19,266 nucleotides of DNA from Haliscomenobacter sp038240665 (lineage in GTDB: Bacteria; Bacteroidota; Bacteroidia; Chitinophagales; Saprospiraceae). The stretch lies in the NCBI GenBank assembly GCA_038240665.1, contig JBBRGN010000061.1, positions 1 through 19,266 on the forward strand. The letters are read 5' to 3'. Of this stretch, positions 9,094-15,658 are shown one piece after another. The stretch's first letter is position 1. The number at the start of each line of letters is the position of its first letter. The position numbers and the translations under genes are program-made. A model generated the notes under the pieces. That model did not search any database. It was not told where the DNA came from and saw nothing but the letters and a program-made list of their open reading frames with translations.

Positions 9094-9296
9094 GTGGTTC
9101 CGTTTTTTTTCAGTTGCTGTCGCTTTATATTTTTACCAACAAGACCATTTAGATTTTGGTCGAATGAATGGATCCTTTTCGTACGCCATGTTTTGGCCAG
9201 GACAGATGCACCGGTAAAGTGTTAAATTTCAAACCTACGCTTAATCAGAAATTAGCTAATTTGGAGTGTCCAAAAAAATCTAAAACCAACACGATT

Positions 9297-9662
9297 ATGC
9301 AGCTCCTAAGTCAGATTCTCATTGGTCTTGTCGCCCTAGAACATCTTTATATCCTGTGGATGGAAATGTTTGCCTGGGAAACCCGCGGCAAAAAAGTATT
9401 CGGAAAATCCATGTCTCCCGAGTTATTCAAACCCACAAAAAAACTGGCGGCCAATCAAGGCTTGTACAATGGCTTTTTGGCGGCTGGATTGATTTGGTCA
9501 TTTTTTATCAGCGACGCTGTTTGGTCGCAAAACATCGCTTTGTATTTTTTAGGCTGCGTGGCTGTAGCCGGAATTTATGGCGCACTGACGGCGACTAAAA
9601 AAATCTTTGTCATCCAGGCAGTTCCCGCCTTGCTAGGGATTCTAGTACTGTTGTTAAAATAG
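9297..9662 (+). CDS. DUF1304 family integral membrane protein
   Basis: A 121-residue hydrophobic protein matching the DUF1304 family in length and motifs: EHLYILWMEMFAW after the first membrane helix, NQGLYNGFLAAGLIW at 53-67, and QAVPALLGILVLLL at the end. Four membrane helices are expected (about 1-24, 54-72, 79-98, 104-120). Function is not known. I use the ATG at 9297 because it gives the family's normal N-terminus; the longer reading from 9168 adds 43 polar, unconserved residues. The stop lies one base from the stop of the convergent RidA gene, with no hairpin between them. Confidence 0.85.
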   Translation: MQLLSQILIGLVALEHLYILWMEMFAWETRGKKVFGKSMSPELFKPTKKLAANQGLYNGFLAAGLIWSFFISDAVWSQNIALYFLGCVAVAGIYGALTATKKIFVIQAVPALLGILVLLLK

Positions 9663-9663
9663 A

Positions 9664-10041
9664 TCAACCAACAACAGCAACCACTTCGATTTCAATTTTG
9701 AAACCATAATGCAGTTCCGATACCGGTACCACCGAACGGGCAGGACGCCACTGACCAAAAACTTCGGCATAAACGGTATTTACCCGACTCCATAAACTGA
9801 TATCGGAAATAAAAACGGTGGTTTTAACGACCTTATCCAAACTGCTGCCAGCCGCCTGCAAAATGGCCTCTACATTGCGCAAAGTCAGTAGCGCTTGCTC
9901 TTCGATTTCGCCCAGGCATTTTTCGCCAGTTGCTGGATCAACTGGCAACTGCCCAGCGACGAATACCAGATTGCCATGAATGATGGCTTGGGAATAGTGC
10001 CCAGCTGGCGCAGGAGCATTGGGCGTGAGGATAACTTGCAT
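9664..10041 (-). CDS. RidA family reactive enamine/imine deaminase
   Basis: A 125-residue member of the RidA (YjgF/YER057c/UK114) superfamily, which hydrolyses reactive enamines and imines such as 2-aminoacrylate to ketoacids. The N-terminal PAPAGHYSQAI and GNLVFVAGQLPVDPATGE, and the C-terminal RPARSVVPVSELHYGFKIEIEVVAV, are recognisable. The arginine of PARS aligns with E. coli RidA Arg105, which binds the substrate carboxylate, and the first Glu of KIEIE aligns with Glu120. The ATG at 10041 is chosen because the reading upstream runs into the preceding methyltransferase gene and is not conserved. It lies 31 bases after that gene on the same strand, so they are likely cotranscribed. The L-serine ammonia-lyase elsewhere in the window makes 2-aminoacrylate as an intermediate, a possible but unproven link. 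Confidence 0.9.
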   Translation of the reverse strand: MQVILTPNAPAPAGHYSQAIIHGNLVFVAGQLPVDPATGEKCLGEIEEQALLTLRNVEAILQAAGSSLDKVVKTTVFISDISLWSRVNTVYAEVFGQWRPARSVVPVSELHYGFKIEIEVVAVVG

Positions 10042-10072
10042 GGTGGTTTTTTTTAAGAATGAGTCATCAACC

Positions 10073-11275
10073 TTAGGCCTTCCGCAACAAACGAGCCATA
10101 TAAAAACCATCAAAACCTCGATCCTGAGGAAGGATGGTTTGCTCGGCCACCATTTCGAAAGCGCAATTGGGTTGTTGTAAAAAATGCTGCACTTGATCCT
10201 GGTTTTCGGAAGGCAAAATGCTACAAGTAGAATACACCAACATTCCGCCAGGTTTTACCATTCGAGAATAACTTTGTAGGATTTGTTGCTGGGTTTCCCG
10301 CAAACGCTCGATTTGCTCCATACTCAGCGTCCATCGCGCATCAGGGTTGCGACGTAAAATTCCCAAACCTGAGCAAGGCACATCCAACAAAACACGATCA
10401 GCTGATTGATCCAGGCGTTTGATCACTTTGGTGGTATCGATGTGACGGGTTTCGATGATGCTGGCACCTACGCGACGAGCTCTTTTTTTGAGTTGCTCGA
10501 GTTTCCATTCTTCCTTATCCAGCGCCAAAATGCGGCCTTTATTGCCCATCAAAGCGGCCAGGTGCATGGTTTTTCCACCATTTCCAGCACAGGCATCAAT
10601 TACGCGCATGCCAGCTTTGGGCTCCAAAAAAGGGGCTACCAACTGCGAGGAGAGATCCTGCACTTCATACAATCCTTCTTTAAAAGCAGTATTGATGAAG
10701 AGTTCGCCGCGGCTTTCTGCTAGTAGTGCGTCCTCCCCTACCCGACGGGTGCGAATTTCAAAAGCATCAAGGGTGCTCACCACTGTTTCCACGTTGGCTT
10801 TGAGTCGATTGACCCGCAATATGGCGTGGGGGCGTTTGTTGAGCGAGTGAATGGTAGGCGCCCAAAGAGCGCCCAATTCTTTTTCCCCCAAAGCATCCAA
10901 CCAATCGGGAATCGATTCCCGAACCGCACGCTCGGAACGAAACTCTTGGTAACGATCTTTAATCGCTTCGCGGTTGAGGTTAGCAAACTCCTCCCACAGG
11001 GGCGGGTTCTCCCCTTTCAGGATATACAAAATGGCCGTCATTTGCCACCAATCACTGCTCCCAATAGGTTGGCGACCCGCCAAATTGGAGAGCAAACGAT
11101 AAAATCGAACAATATCATAAGTCACCTCCGCCATAATACCGCGTTCATCGGTACCCCAGTGGGTATTTTTTTTAAATTGATCTTGGATTGCTTGATCAGC
11201 GCGACGCCCTTCTACAAATATCTGTTCAAGGGCGGCAACCATTGCCTCCAACTGTTGTGGACGAGGAAAAGCCAT
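10073..11275 (-). CDS. RsmB/NSUN-type RNA (cytosine-C5)-methyltransferase
   Basis: A SAM-dependent RNA methyltransferase of the NOL1/NOP2/Sun (RsmB) family, 400 residues. Residues 1-150 are a weak NusB-like RNA-binding helical domain, followed by RLKANVETVVSTLDAFEI (linker fold). The Rossmann domain has AGMRVIDACAGNGGKTMHLAALM (SAM loop, about 221-243), LLDVPCSGLGILRRNPDARW with Cys301, and GGMLVYSTCSILPSEN with Cys351. In the family Cys351's equivalent is the nucleophile and Cys301's equivalent releases product, so both catalytic cysteines are present. The ATG at 11275 is preferred over a start 24 codons upstream because the extra residues include a predicted hairpin and are unconserved. rRNA position 967-type methylation is likely but a tRNA target cannot be excluded. 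Confidence 0.92.
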   Translation of the reverse strand: MAFPRPQQLEAMVAALEQIFVEGRRADQAIQDQFKKNTHWGTDERGIMAEVTYDIVRFYRLLSNLAGRQPIGSSDWWQMTAILYILKGENPPLWEEFANLNREAIKDRYQEFRSERAVRESIPDWLDALGEKELGALWAPTIHSLNKRPHAILRVNRLKANVETVVSTLDAFEIRTRRVGEDALLAESRGELFINTAFKEGLYEVQDLSSQLVAPFLEPKAGMRVIDACAGNGGKTMHLAALMGNKGRILALDKEEWKLEQLKKRARRVGASIIETRHIDTTKVIKRLDQSADRVLLDVPCSGLGILRRNPDARWTLSMEQIERLRETQQQILQSYSRMVKPGGMLVYSTCSILPSENQDQVQHFLQQPNCAFEMVAEQTILPQDRGFDGFYMARLLRKA

Positions 11276-11297
11276 GTTTTGGTATGAATTAGTGGAA

Positions 11298-11332
11298 ACG
11301 GGAGAAAAAAAGCGCTGCCATTTTCCTCCCGT
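11298..11332 (-). terminator. Strong hairpin between BNR gene and methyltransferase gene
   Basis: Arms 11298-11309 and 11321-11332 pair over 12 bp with one G-T pair and an 11-base loop. On the minus strand the arm is ACGGGAGGAAAA and the U-rich part lies inside the second arm, so it is an imperfect terminator. It may end the upstream BNR transcript or fold in the leader 22 bases before the methyltransferase start. Confidence 0.45.
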
Positions 11333-11390
11333 TGTGATAAAGCCCACAAGATACCAATTTTCGAGTAGAGTTATAAGACTTGGAACAAAG

Positions 11391-12662
11391 CTATTGTACT
11401 TGAATCAACTGCGAATAACGTCCACTAGCCGATCTTCCTTCCAAGAGGTACATTCCCGGGGATAGATTGCCCAAGGACAGGGCGTAGTTTCCCTGAAAAG
11501 AAAACCGCTGTAGCAATTGCCCAGTCATTGAAAAAATGGCCAAATCTACCGGTACGCCCAGGGGGGATTCCAATTGCAAGACCTCCCTAGCCGGATTGGG
11601 GTAAGCCCGCATGTTCAATGTTCCGGGCATGGGTTCCTTTGTAGGTGTAGTACCTGAAAAGCGCAGTAAAACACCCCGTTCACCTAGCGCCCAGGCATTT
11701 TTTGCACTTGGCCAAAAGATGCGGGTTAAGGGAGAGGTGGATTCAAAAATACTTTTCCAGGTTTTACCGCCATCATTGGTTTGATAAATTTTGCCATCCT
11801 GACCCGCAGCTAAACCCTGTTTTGTGGATAGAAAAGCCGCATCCTTGATATAAGCAGGCATATTGGCATTGACAATTTGGGAGGAAAACCGCCAAGCTTC
11901 GGCTCCCCGCGAAGCGTCATAATAAAAACCTTGCAAACGCATCAAACGGTTGTTGGGTCCGGGTAAATAACGTACTTGCTGGTTGGAAAAAACAAACACC
12001 GTATCCTGATCAGGAGCGGCCATTGCCGAAAAAGCATCCGCATTGGGGAAATCAAAAGGGAAAAGCGATCCCCAAGTTTTGCCACCATCAGCGCTGCGAA
12101 AACCAAAAACGGAATAATTCGCAAATCCCGAAATATTACCAATCAAGTAGGAAGTTTTGCCATCAGGCACCAGTAGGCGTTCTGGTAAAACCGTACCGCC
12201 GATTTGGAGATCGGTTTTTTGCCAATTTTTACCCCGATCTCCACTCCAGGTAACTTGCTGGTAGGCAAAATTAACCCAGAGGTCTTGGTTTTTTTCCAAC
12301 TGAAACCCCTTTTCGATGGTTTTCCAAGTTTTGCCAGCATCGCTGCTGCGGTAGAGCTGGTTGTCGAAATAAGTTCCCGCCGAAACGATGAGGGTATCCC
12401 CGCCAGGTAAAAAGACATCATGAAGATCTTCTTTGATACCGGTAGTCCGAGTCGACCAAGTAGCGCCGCCATCGCGGGTAATCGCCAGTGTACCTTTTGC
12501 ACCCACGAGCGCCCCAAAGCCATTGGGCAGGAACTCTAAATCATTTAAATTTTCGGTGATTCCGGGGTTGATAGGCACCCATTGGGCGACCAAGTTCAAT
12601 TGAAGGAATAGGGCAAATGCCAAGATCAATGCCTTGGCGTAGTTGTTGGGAATTGATTTCAT
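11391..12662 (-). CDS. T9SS-exported BNR/YCF48-like repeat protein
   Basis: A 423-residue secreted protein. The signal peptide (MKSIPNNYAKALILAFALFLQLNLVAQ) is followed by a propeller with at least five Asp-box units, for instance ITRDGGATWS, RSSDAGKTWK, RSADGGKTWG and QTNDGGKTWK, of the type often called YCF48/photosystem-II-stability-factor-like. The last 75 residues, starting near RAYPNPAREVLQLESP and ending SPGMYLLEGRSASGRYSQLIQVQ, are a type A C-terminal sorting domain, so the protein should cross the outer membrane through the type IX system and be anchored or released. No enzymatic motif is seen. The start at 12662 is chosen because it begins a good signal peptide; the reading nine codons upstream covers the likely promoter. 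Confidence 0.9.
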   Translation of the reverse strand: MKSIPNNYAKALILAFALFLQLNLVAQWVPINPGITENLNDLEFLPNGFGALVGAKGTLAITRDGGATWSTRTTGIKEDLHDVFLPGGDTLIVSAGTYFDNQLYRSSDAGKTWKTIEKGFQLEKNQDLWVNFAYQQVTWSGDRGKNWQKTDLQIGGTVLPERLLVPDGKTSYLIGNISGFANYSVFGFRSADGGKTWGSLFPFDFPNADAFSAMAAPDQDTVFVFSNQQVRYLPGPNNRLMRLQGFYYDASRGAEAWRFSSQIVNANMPAYIKDAAFLSTKQGLAAGQDGKIYQTNDGGKTWKSIFESTSPLTRIFWPSAKNAWALGERGVLLRFSGTTPTKEPMPGTLNMRAYPNPAREVLQLESPLGVPVDLAIFSMTGQLLQRFSFQGNYALSLGNLSPGMYLLEGRSASGRYSQLIQVQ

Positions 12663-12686
12663 TTTTTTTGTTTTGAAGTAGGCGGC

Positions 12687-12694
12687 CAAAAATA
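12687..12694 (-). promoter_or_regulatory. Likely -7 element for the T9SS BNR gene
   Basis: On the minus strand this reads TATTTTTG, a full match to the Bacteroidota TAnnTTTG element, 24 bases before the BNR gene start. No TTG is found 19-21 bases upstream; instead a palindrome at 12695-12710 abuts it. Confidence 0.4.
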
Positions 12695-12710
12695 ATCAAT
12701 GGCAATTGAT
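12695..12710. promoter_or_regulatory. Palindrome abutting the -7 element
   Basis: ATCAAT-GGCA-ATTGAT is a perfect 6-bp inverted repeat with a 4-base spacer, flanked by GGCCA and TGGCC arms. It sits exactly where the -33 region of the BNR promoter would be, so it may be an operator. The binding protein is unknown. Confidence 0.35.
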
Positions 12711-12812
12711 GGCCTCTTTTTTCGCCGACCTACTTAGATCCTAAAACAAGTAGACGGAGAAAATCAAAGAAGGGTTGGAGGAGGTGTTCGTTTTCTCCTT
12801 TTTCATCAGTAA

Positions 12813-13001
12813 GGAGACGATAACGAGAAAGCCAAAAAAGTAGCTACCGAACTGGCCAAAGGGATTGGTTTTGGCGAGGTCTACGATTTTGGTGGCAACA
12901 ACCGCTTTGCTTTGATTGAACAGTTTGCGATGAGTTGGATCACGCTGGCGATCATAAAAAAACAAAGTATAGGAATGGTATTTCGGATGGTGAAGCGGTA
13001 A
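12813..13001 (+). pseudogene. C-terminal remnant of an NADP/F420-type oxidoreductase
   Basis: A 62-codon reading with no start codon and an in-frame TAA directly before it (12810-12812), ending at TAA 12999-13001. It encodes GDDNEKAKKVATELAKGIGF followed by GEVYDFGGNN and then EQFAMSWITLAI. This resembles the C-terminal part of dinucleotide-binding NADP oxidoreductases (coenzyme-F420-dependent type, COG2085), in which a GDD-x-EAK motif, a D-G-G segment and an E-x-x-AM-x-W-x-x-LA helix occur in this order. Immediately upstream, another frame reads FFIS, which would complete FIS-GDD if a frameshift is assumed. The Rossmann NADP-binding half is absent. A terminator-like hairpin follows at 13030. 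I take it as a decayed gene; a family search would confirm. Confidence 0.65.
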
Positions 13002-13029
13002 CAACCGAATAAGGTTAGATATAAAAAAG

Positions 13030-13066
13030 AAAAGGGCGCTCTTGCTATCAACAAGAACGCCTTTTT
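13030..13066. terminator. Bidirectional terminator for tRNA-Gln and the pseudogene
   Basis: Stem 13030-13044 with 13052-13066, 15 positions with one C-A mismatch and one G-T pair, 7-base loop, flanked by A-rich sequence on the left and T-rich on the right. On the minus strand it begins a few bases after the tRNA 3' end and ends in a T run. Confidence 0.8.
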
Positions 13067-13073
13067 TCTTTTG

Positions 13074-13144
13074 TAGACCCGTAAGGACTCGAACCTTAAC
13101 AGGCTGAACCAAAATCAGAAGTGCTACCATTACACCACGGGTCT
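13074..13144 (-). tRNA. tRNA-Gln (anticodon UUG)
   Basis: On the minus strand the sequence folds as a full cloverleaf: acceptor stem AGACCCG/CGGGTCT (7 bp), D stem GTGT/GCAC with loop AATGGTA, anticodon loop TTTTGGT with anticodon TTG, 4-base variable loop, and T stem TAAGG/CCTTA around TTCGAGT. The discriminator is A (13074). CCA is not encoded (CAA follows), so it must be added afterwards. The first anticodon-stem pair (27-43) is T-C, a mismatch. Confidence 0.93.
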
Positions 13145-13166
13145 GTATCTCCAACTGAATAGAGAT

Positions 13167-13182
13167 GCCTTTTTGAAAAGGC
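13167..13182. repeat. Short hairpin in the tRNA-Gln leader
   Basis: GCCTTTT-TG-AAAAGGC is a perfect 7-bp palindrome with a 2-base centre. It lies just downstream of the tRNA -7 element, so it would form the 5' end of the precursor RNA. Confidence 0.5.
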
Positions 13183-13186
13183 GTTG

Positions 13187-13217
13187 CAAATTTAGAATAA
13201 GGTTTGCACTTAAGCAA
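13187..13217 (-). promoter_or_regulatory. Promoter of tRNA-Gln
   Basis: On the minus strand TTG (13215-13217) is followed after exactly 20 bases by TAAATTTG (13187-13194), a complete match to the Bacteroidota sigma-ABfr consensus TTG-N19-21-TAnnTTTG. Transcription should begin near 13180, about 36 bases before the mature tRNA. Confidence 0.8.
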
Positions 13218-13317
13218 GACCCATTCGAAAAAAAACATGAAATTCTTTTCCGGACACCCCAATATTCATTGTTTTGCCATAAAAAGTCAAGTCCTAGGGA
13301 GGGGAAAAGGTTTTTTG

Positions 13318-13325
13318 TAACTTTA
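13318..13325 (+). promoter_or_regulatory. Possible -7 element of hemJ
   Basis: TAACTTTA matches TAnnTTTG at seven of eight positions, preceded by a T run, and lies 16 bases before the hemJ ATG. No TTG at -33, so this is weak. Confidence 0.3.
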
Positions 13326-13341
13326 CTGAAAATAGTGTGAT

Positions 13342-13890
13342 ATGTGGCTCTACTTCTTTAAATCCCTACACATTGTAGGTTTTGTATCCTGGTTTGCTGG
13401 CTTGTTTTATTTGGGAAGAATGTTCGTCTACCACCGCGAAGCCTTTGACCAACCAGAACCCGCAAAAAGTATTTTAACCCAACAATTCATCCAGATGCAG
13501 TGGCGGGTGTACAAAATCATTTGTAATCCGGCCATGATGATCACTTGGACTTTTGGCTTGGCGATGCTTTTTTTGCATGGCTTGGAATGGCTGGGCGCCA
13601 ATCCTTGGATGCACGTCAAATTGTTACTGCTGGTATTGCTAACCGTTTACCAGATCTGGAGCAAGCGCTTGATCAGCGACCTTGAGAAAGGCATTTTCCG
13701 TTATTCCTCTTTTCAATTCCGCTTACTCAACGAGGTACCAACTTTATTTTTGCTGAGCATCGTCTTGCTCGCGGTTTATAAAAATGCGCTCGACTTTTTG
13801 TATGCTTTCTTGGGCATCATCGGTTTTATGGCTGCTTTGTACTTTGGAGCAAAGGCCTACCGCCGCGCCCGCGAACGACAAGGCAGCTAG
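13342..13890 (+). CDS. hemJ: HemJ-type protoporphyrinogen IX oxidase (CopD/UPF0093 family)
   Basis: Membrane protoporphyrinogen oxidase of the HemJ type, which oxidises protoporphyrinogen IX to protoporphyrin IX in haem synthesis. The N-terminus, FKSLHIVGFVSWFAGLFYLGRMFVYHREA, is the family signature with His10 and Arg26 in the first helix region. Four membrane helices are visible (about 6-28, 60-80, 90-104, 133-170 as two segments), with W-x-H-V-K-L at 89-94. Length (182) fits the family's 140-200. There is no Shine-Dalgarno before the ATG. The next gene follows after 78 bases but has its own promoter. The same region carries a FixL-like kinase that may use haem; this is only a neighbourhood observation. 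Confidence 0.9.
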   Translation: MWLYFFKSLHIVGFVSWFAGLFYLGRMFVYHREAFDQPEPAKSILTQQFIQMQWRVYKIICNPAMMITWTFGLAMLFLHGLEWLGANPWMHVKLLLLVLLTVYQIWSKRLISDLEKGIFRYSSFQFRLLNEVPTLFLLSIVLLAVYKNALDFLYAFLGIIGFMAALYFGAKAYRRARERQGS

Positions 13891-13933
13891 CTCGGTCAGA
13901 ATAGTCGTTGTTCTTGATTGGCAAAAAAAAGCT

Positions 13934-13964
13934 TTGGTAATAGTTAATAATTACCCTATATTTC
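13934..13964 (+). promoter_or_regulatory. Promoter of the alpha/beta hydrolase gene
   Basis: TTG (13934-13936), 20 bases, then TATATTTC (13957-13964; seven of eight matches to TAnnTTTG). Start of transcription 5-7 bases later falls on or next to the ATG at 13969, suggesting a leaderless or near-leaderless mRNA. Confidence 0.5.
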
Positions 13965-13968
13965 CCTT

Positions 13969-14868
13969 ATGGAACCTTCCTGGCTTATCATCGCATTTTG
14001 GTCGCAATTTTTATTTTATCCGCTGGTCATCTACGGCGGACTCTGCCTCTTTTTTTATTTTTTTCAGCATTATTTCTTTTTCCGTCCTGAGATGCTGCCT
14101 TCACAGTTTCAGTACCGCTATCCATTCCCCTTTCAGGAACATACCTTTAATATGGAAGATGGCGGACAGGTCAATGCGCTGCATTTTAAAGTACCCAATT
14201 CGCGGGGGGTGGTTTTTTACCTCAAAGGCAATTCGCGCAGTTTAAAAGGTTGGGGAAAATTTGCCAAAGACTTTGTCAGCAAGGGCTACGATTTTTTCAT
14301 GATCGATTACCGCGGTTTTGGCAAAAGCAAAGGACACCGTACGGAAGATATTTTGTACAGCGATGCGCAAATCGTTTACAAATGGTTGGCTAAGCAATAC
14401 CCAGAAAATAAAATCGTCATTTATGGTCGGTCTTTAGGGAGTGGCATCGGCGCACGGATTGCGGCCTGGAACCAACCCAAAATGCTGATCCTTGATTCTC
14501 CTTATTACAGTTTTTACTACCAGACGCGTCAATATGGTTTTATCCTGCCGCTTAAATGGTTGCTGCGCTACCAAATGCGCACCGATCGGTTCATTCAAAA
14601 AGTAACTTGTCCGATTTTTATTTTTCATGGCAATAAAGACCGCCTGATTTCCTACAAACAGGGAAAAATGCTGCACGAATTGGCCAAAAATCGCAGCCTG
14701 CTCATTACCATTGATGGCGGAGGGCACAACAACTTACCCAATTTCCCGGCCTACCATGAAGCCTTGTACGACATCTTAAATGATGACTCCATCTATTTGG
14801 GGCTGCGTGAAAGCTACGAATTGGCCATGAACAATCAGAAAACCGGAATTTCCATACCCTCAACTTAG
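13969..14868 (+). CDS. Membrane-anchored alpha/beta hydrolase (BEM46/ABHD13-like)
   Basis: A 299-residue alpha/beta-fold hydrolase. Residues about 5-38 form an aromatic N-terminal membrane anchor (WLIIAFWSQFLFYPLVIYGGLCLFFYFF). The hydrolase core has a strand-turn GVVFYLKGNSRSL (oxyanion region), FMIDYRGFGKSKGHR, the nucleophile elbow GRSLGS with Ser155, the acid in FHGNKDRLI (Asp224), and the histidine in GGGHNNL (His253). The order and spacing fit the catalytic triad of serine hydrolases of the COG1073 type. Substrate is unknown; esterase, thioesterase or acyl-lipid activity is possible. The ATG at 13969 is nearly coincident with the predicted transcription start. It converges with the OMP gene, with two bases between stops. 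Confidence 0.88.
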   Translation: MEPSWLIIAFWSQFLFYPLVIYGGLCLFFYFFQHYFFFRPEMLPSQFQYRYPFPFQEHTFNMEDGGQVNALHFKVPNSRGVVFYLKGNSRSLKGWGKFAKDFVSKGYDFFMIDYRGFGKSKGHRTEDILYSDAQIVYKWLAKQYPENKIVIYGRSLGSGIGARIAAWNQPKMLILDSPYYSFYYQTRQYGFILPLKWLLRYQMRTDRFIQKVTCPIFIFHGNKDRLISYKQGKMLHELAKNRSLLITIDGGGHNNLPNFPAYHEALYDILNDDSIYLGLRESYELAMNNQKTGISIPST

Positions 14869-14870
14869 CC

Positions 14871-15437
14871 TCAAAATCCGCCAAATCTAAAGGTAAGTGT
14901 TCCAATAGGACTGCTGAAATCCTTGTTTTTCAATCCTTGTAGCTGGGTGACGCCATTGATGTACCGATAGCCTCCGGTAAACCCCAGTTTAAACCATTTA
15001 AATACATTCAACTCGAACCCTGCCTCTGGTGTAAGGGCAAAAACCCGATCAGATTGGGCATTAGAACCGTCACCTTTGATTGCTGCACGCCCCCAACCAA
15101 TCCGGGCATCGGCATAGAAATGGATCAATTTCCGATCAGGGGAGGTGATTCCAAGCCAAAATCCGCCATGTTTTAAGTTAAGACGGTAATCATCATTGGC
15201 AATGCGGTAGTTGGCATAATCGGCTCCCAGTCCATAACCCCCAATAAAAAACTGGTGCAGAATGAGCGCTCCGCCGCCGCCAACCGCTGCTCCCATTTGC
15301 CCTTTCATGGAGCCAAATTCGATAAACGGCCCACCAAAAGCACCCGAAACATCAAAATCATTGAACAAGGTTTTTTCTTGTGCCTGGAGTAAGGTAGCAC
15401 CAATCAACAGCAAAAAAAGTAGAGCGTTGCGGATCAT
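14871..15437 (-). CDS. Outer-membrane beta-barrel protein
   Basis: A 188-residue exported protein with signal peptide MIRNALLFLLLIGATLLQAQ. The rest is an alternating polar/aromatic pattern (GGYGLGADYANYRIANDDYRLNLKHGGFWLGI, RKLIHFYADARIGWGRAAIKGD, FKWFKLGFTGGYRYINGV) typical of an 8-stranded OmpW/OmpA-like barrel, and the final residues TLTFRFGGF end in Phe, as recognised by the BAM complex. No enzymatic or binding motif was identified, and I do not recognise a named family. It is transcribed alone and converges with the hydrolase gene. Confidence 0.8.
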   Translation of the reverse strand: MIRNALLFLLLIGATLLQAQEKTLFNDFDVSGAFGGPFIEFGSMKGQMGAAVGGGGALILHQFFIGGYGLGADYANYRIANDDYRLNLKHGGFWLGITSPDRKLIHFYADARIGWGRAAIKGDGSNAQSDRVFALTPEAGFELNVFKWFKLGFTGGYRYINGVTQLQGLKNKDFSSPIGTLTFRFGGF

Positions 15438-15658
15438 TTTGTTGGTATTTTAAGCGTGTTTCAAACTGCGCCTTTGAGAAAAGTCAAAATCTTTCCTAAG
15501 ATGCCTTGAAACTACTTCCTCCCCTATGATGGCTTGAAAAAAAGGGAATTGGCACTAAGCGAAAACTACTGTTTTGTTTTTTTGGAATGTTATAAGCCAT
15601 CTAAAACTAAAATACCCTTATATTTAGGCATTATTTATTTTTTTCTAAAAATTCAACC
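15438..15658. other. Divergent intergenic region
   Basis: It separates the OMP gene (minus) from the 52-residue membrane protein (plus). TATATTTA at 15619-15626 is a possible -7 element for the plus gene (seven of eight), without a -33 TTG. No RNA gene, repeat or conserved reading frame was seen. Confidence 0.3.

Noticed and set aside
9143..9162. GACCA...TGGTC inverted repeat upstream of the DUF1304 gene
   Set aside because: Only five base pairs with a long spacer; expected by chance and not placed at a promoter I can identify.
9168..9296. Longer N-terminus for the DUF1304 protein
   Set aside because: The 43 extra residues are polar and not part of the family; the ATG at 9297 gives the normal length and membrane helix at the start.
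10042..10113. Longer N-terminus for the RidA protein
   Set aside because: The extension overlaps the end of the methyltransferase gene and lacks family similarity.
12741..13262. A 173-residue open frame on the minus strand
   Set aside because: It spans the tRNA-Gln gene, its promoter and terminator, and lies antisense to the oxidoreductase remnant. Its protein has low complexity and no recognisable motif.
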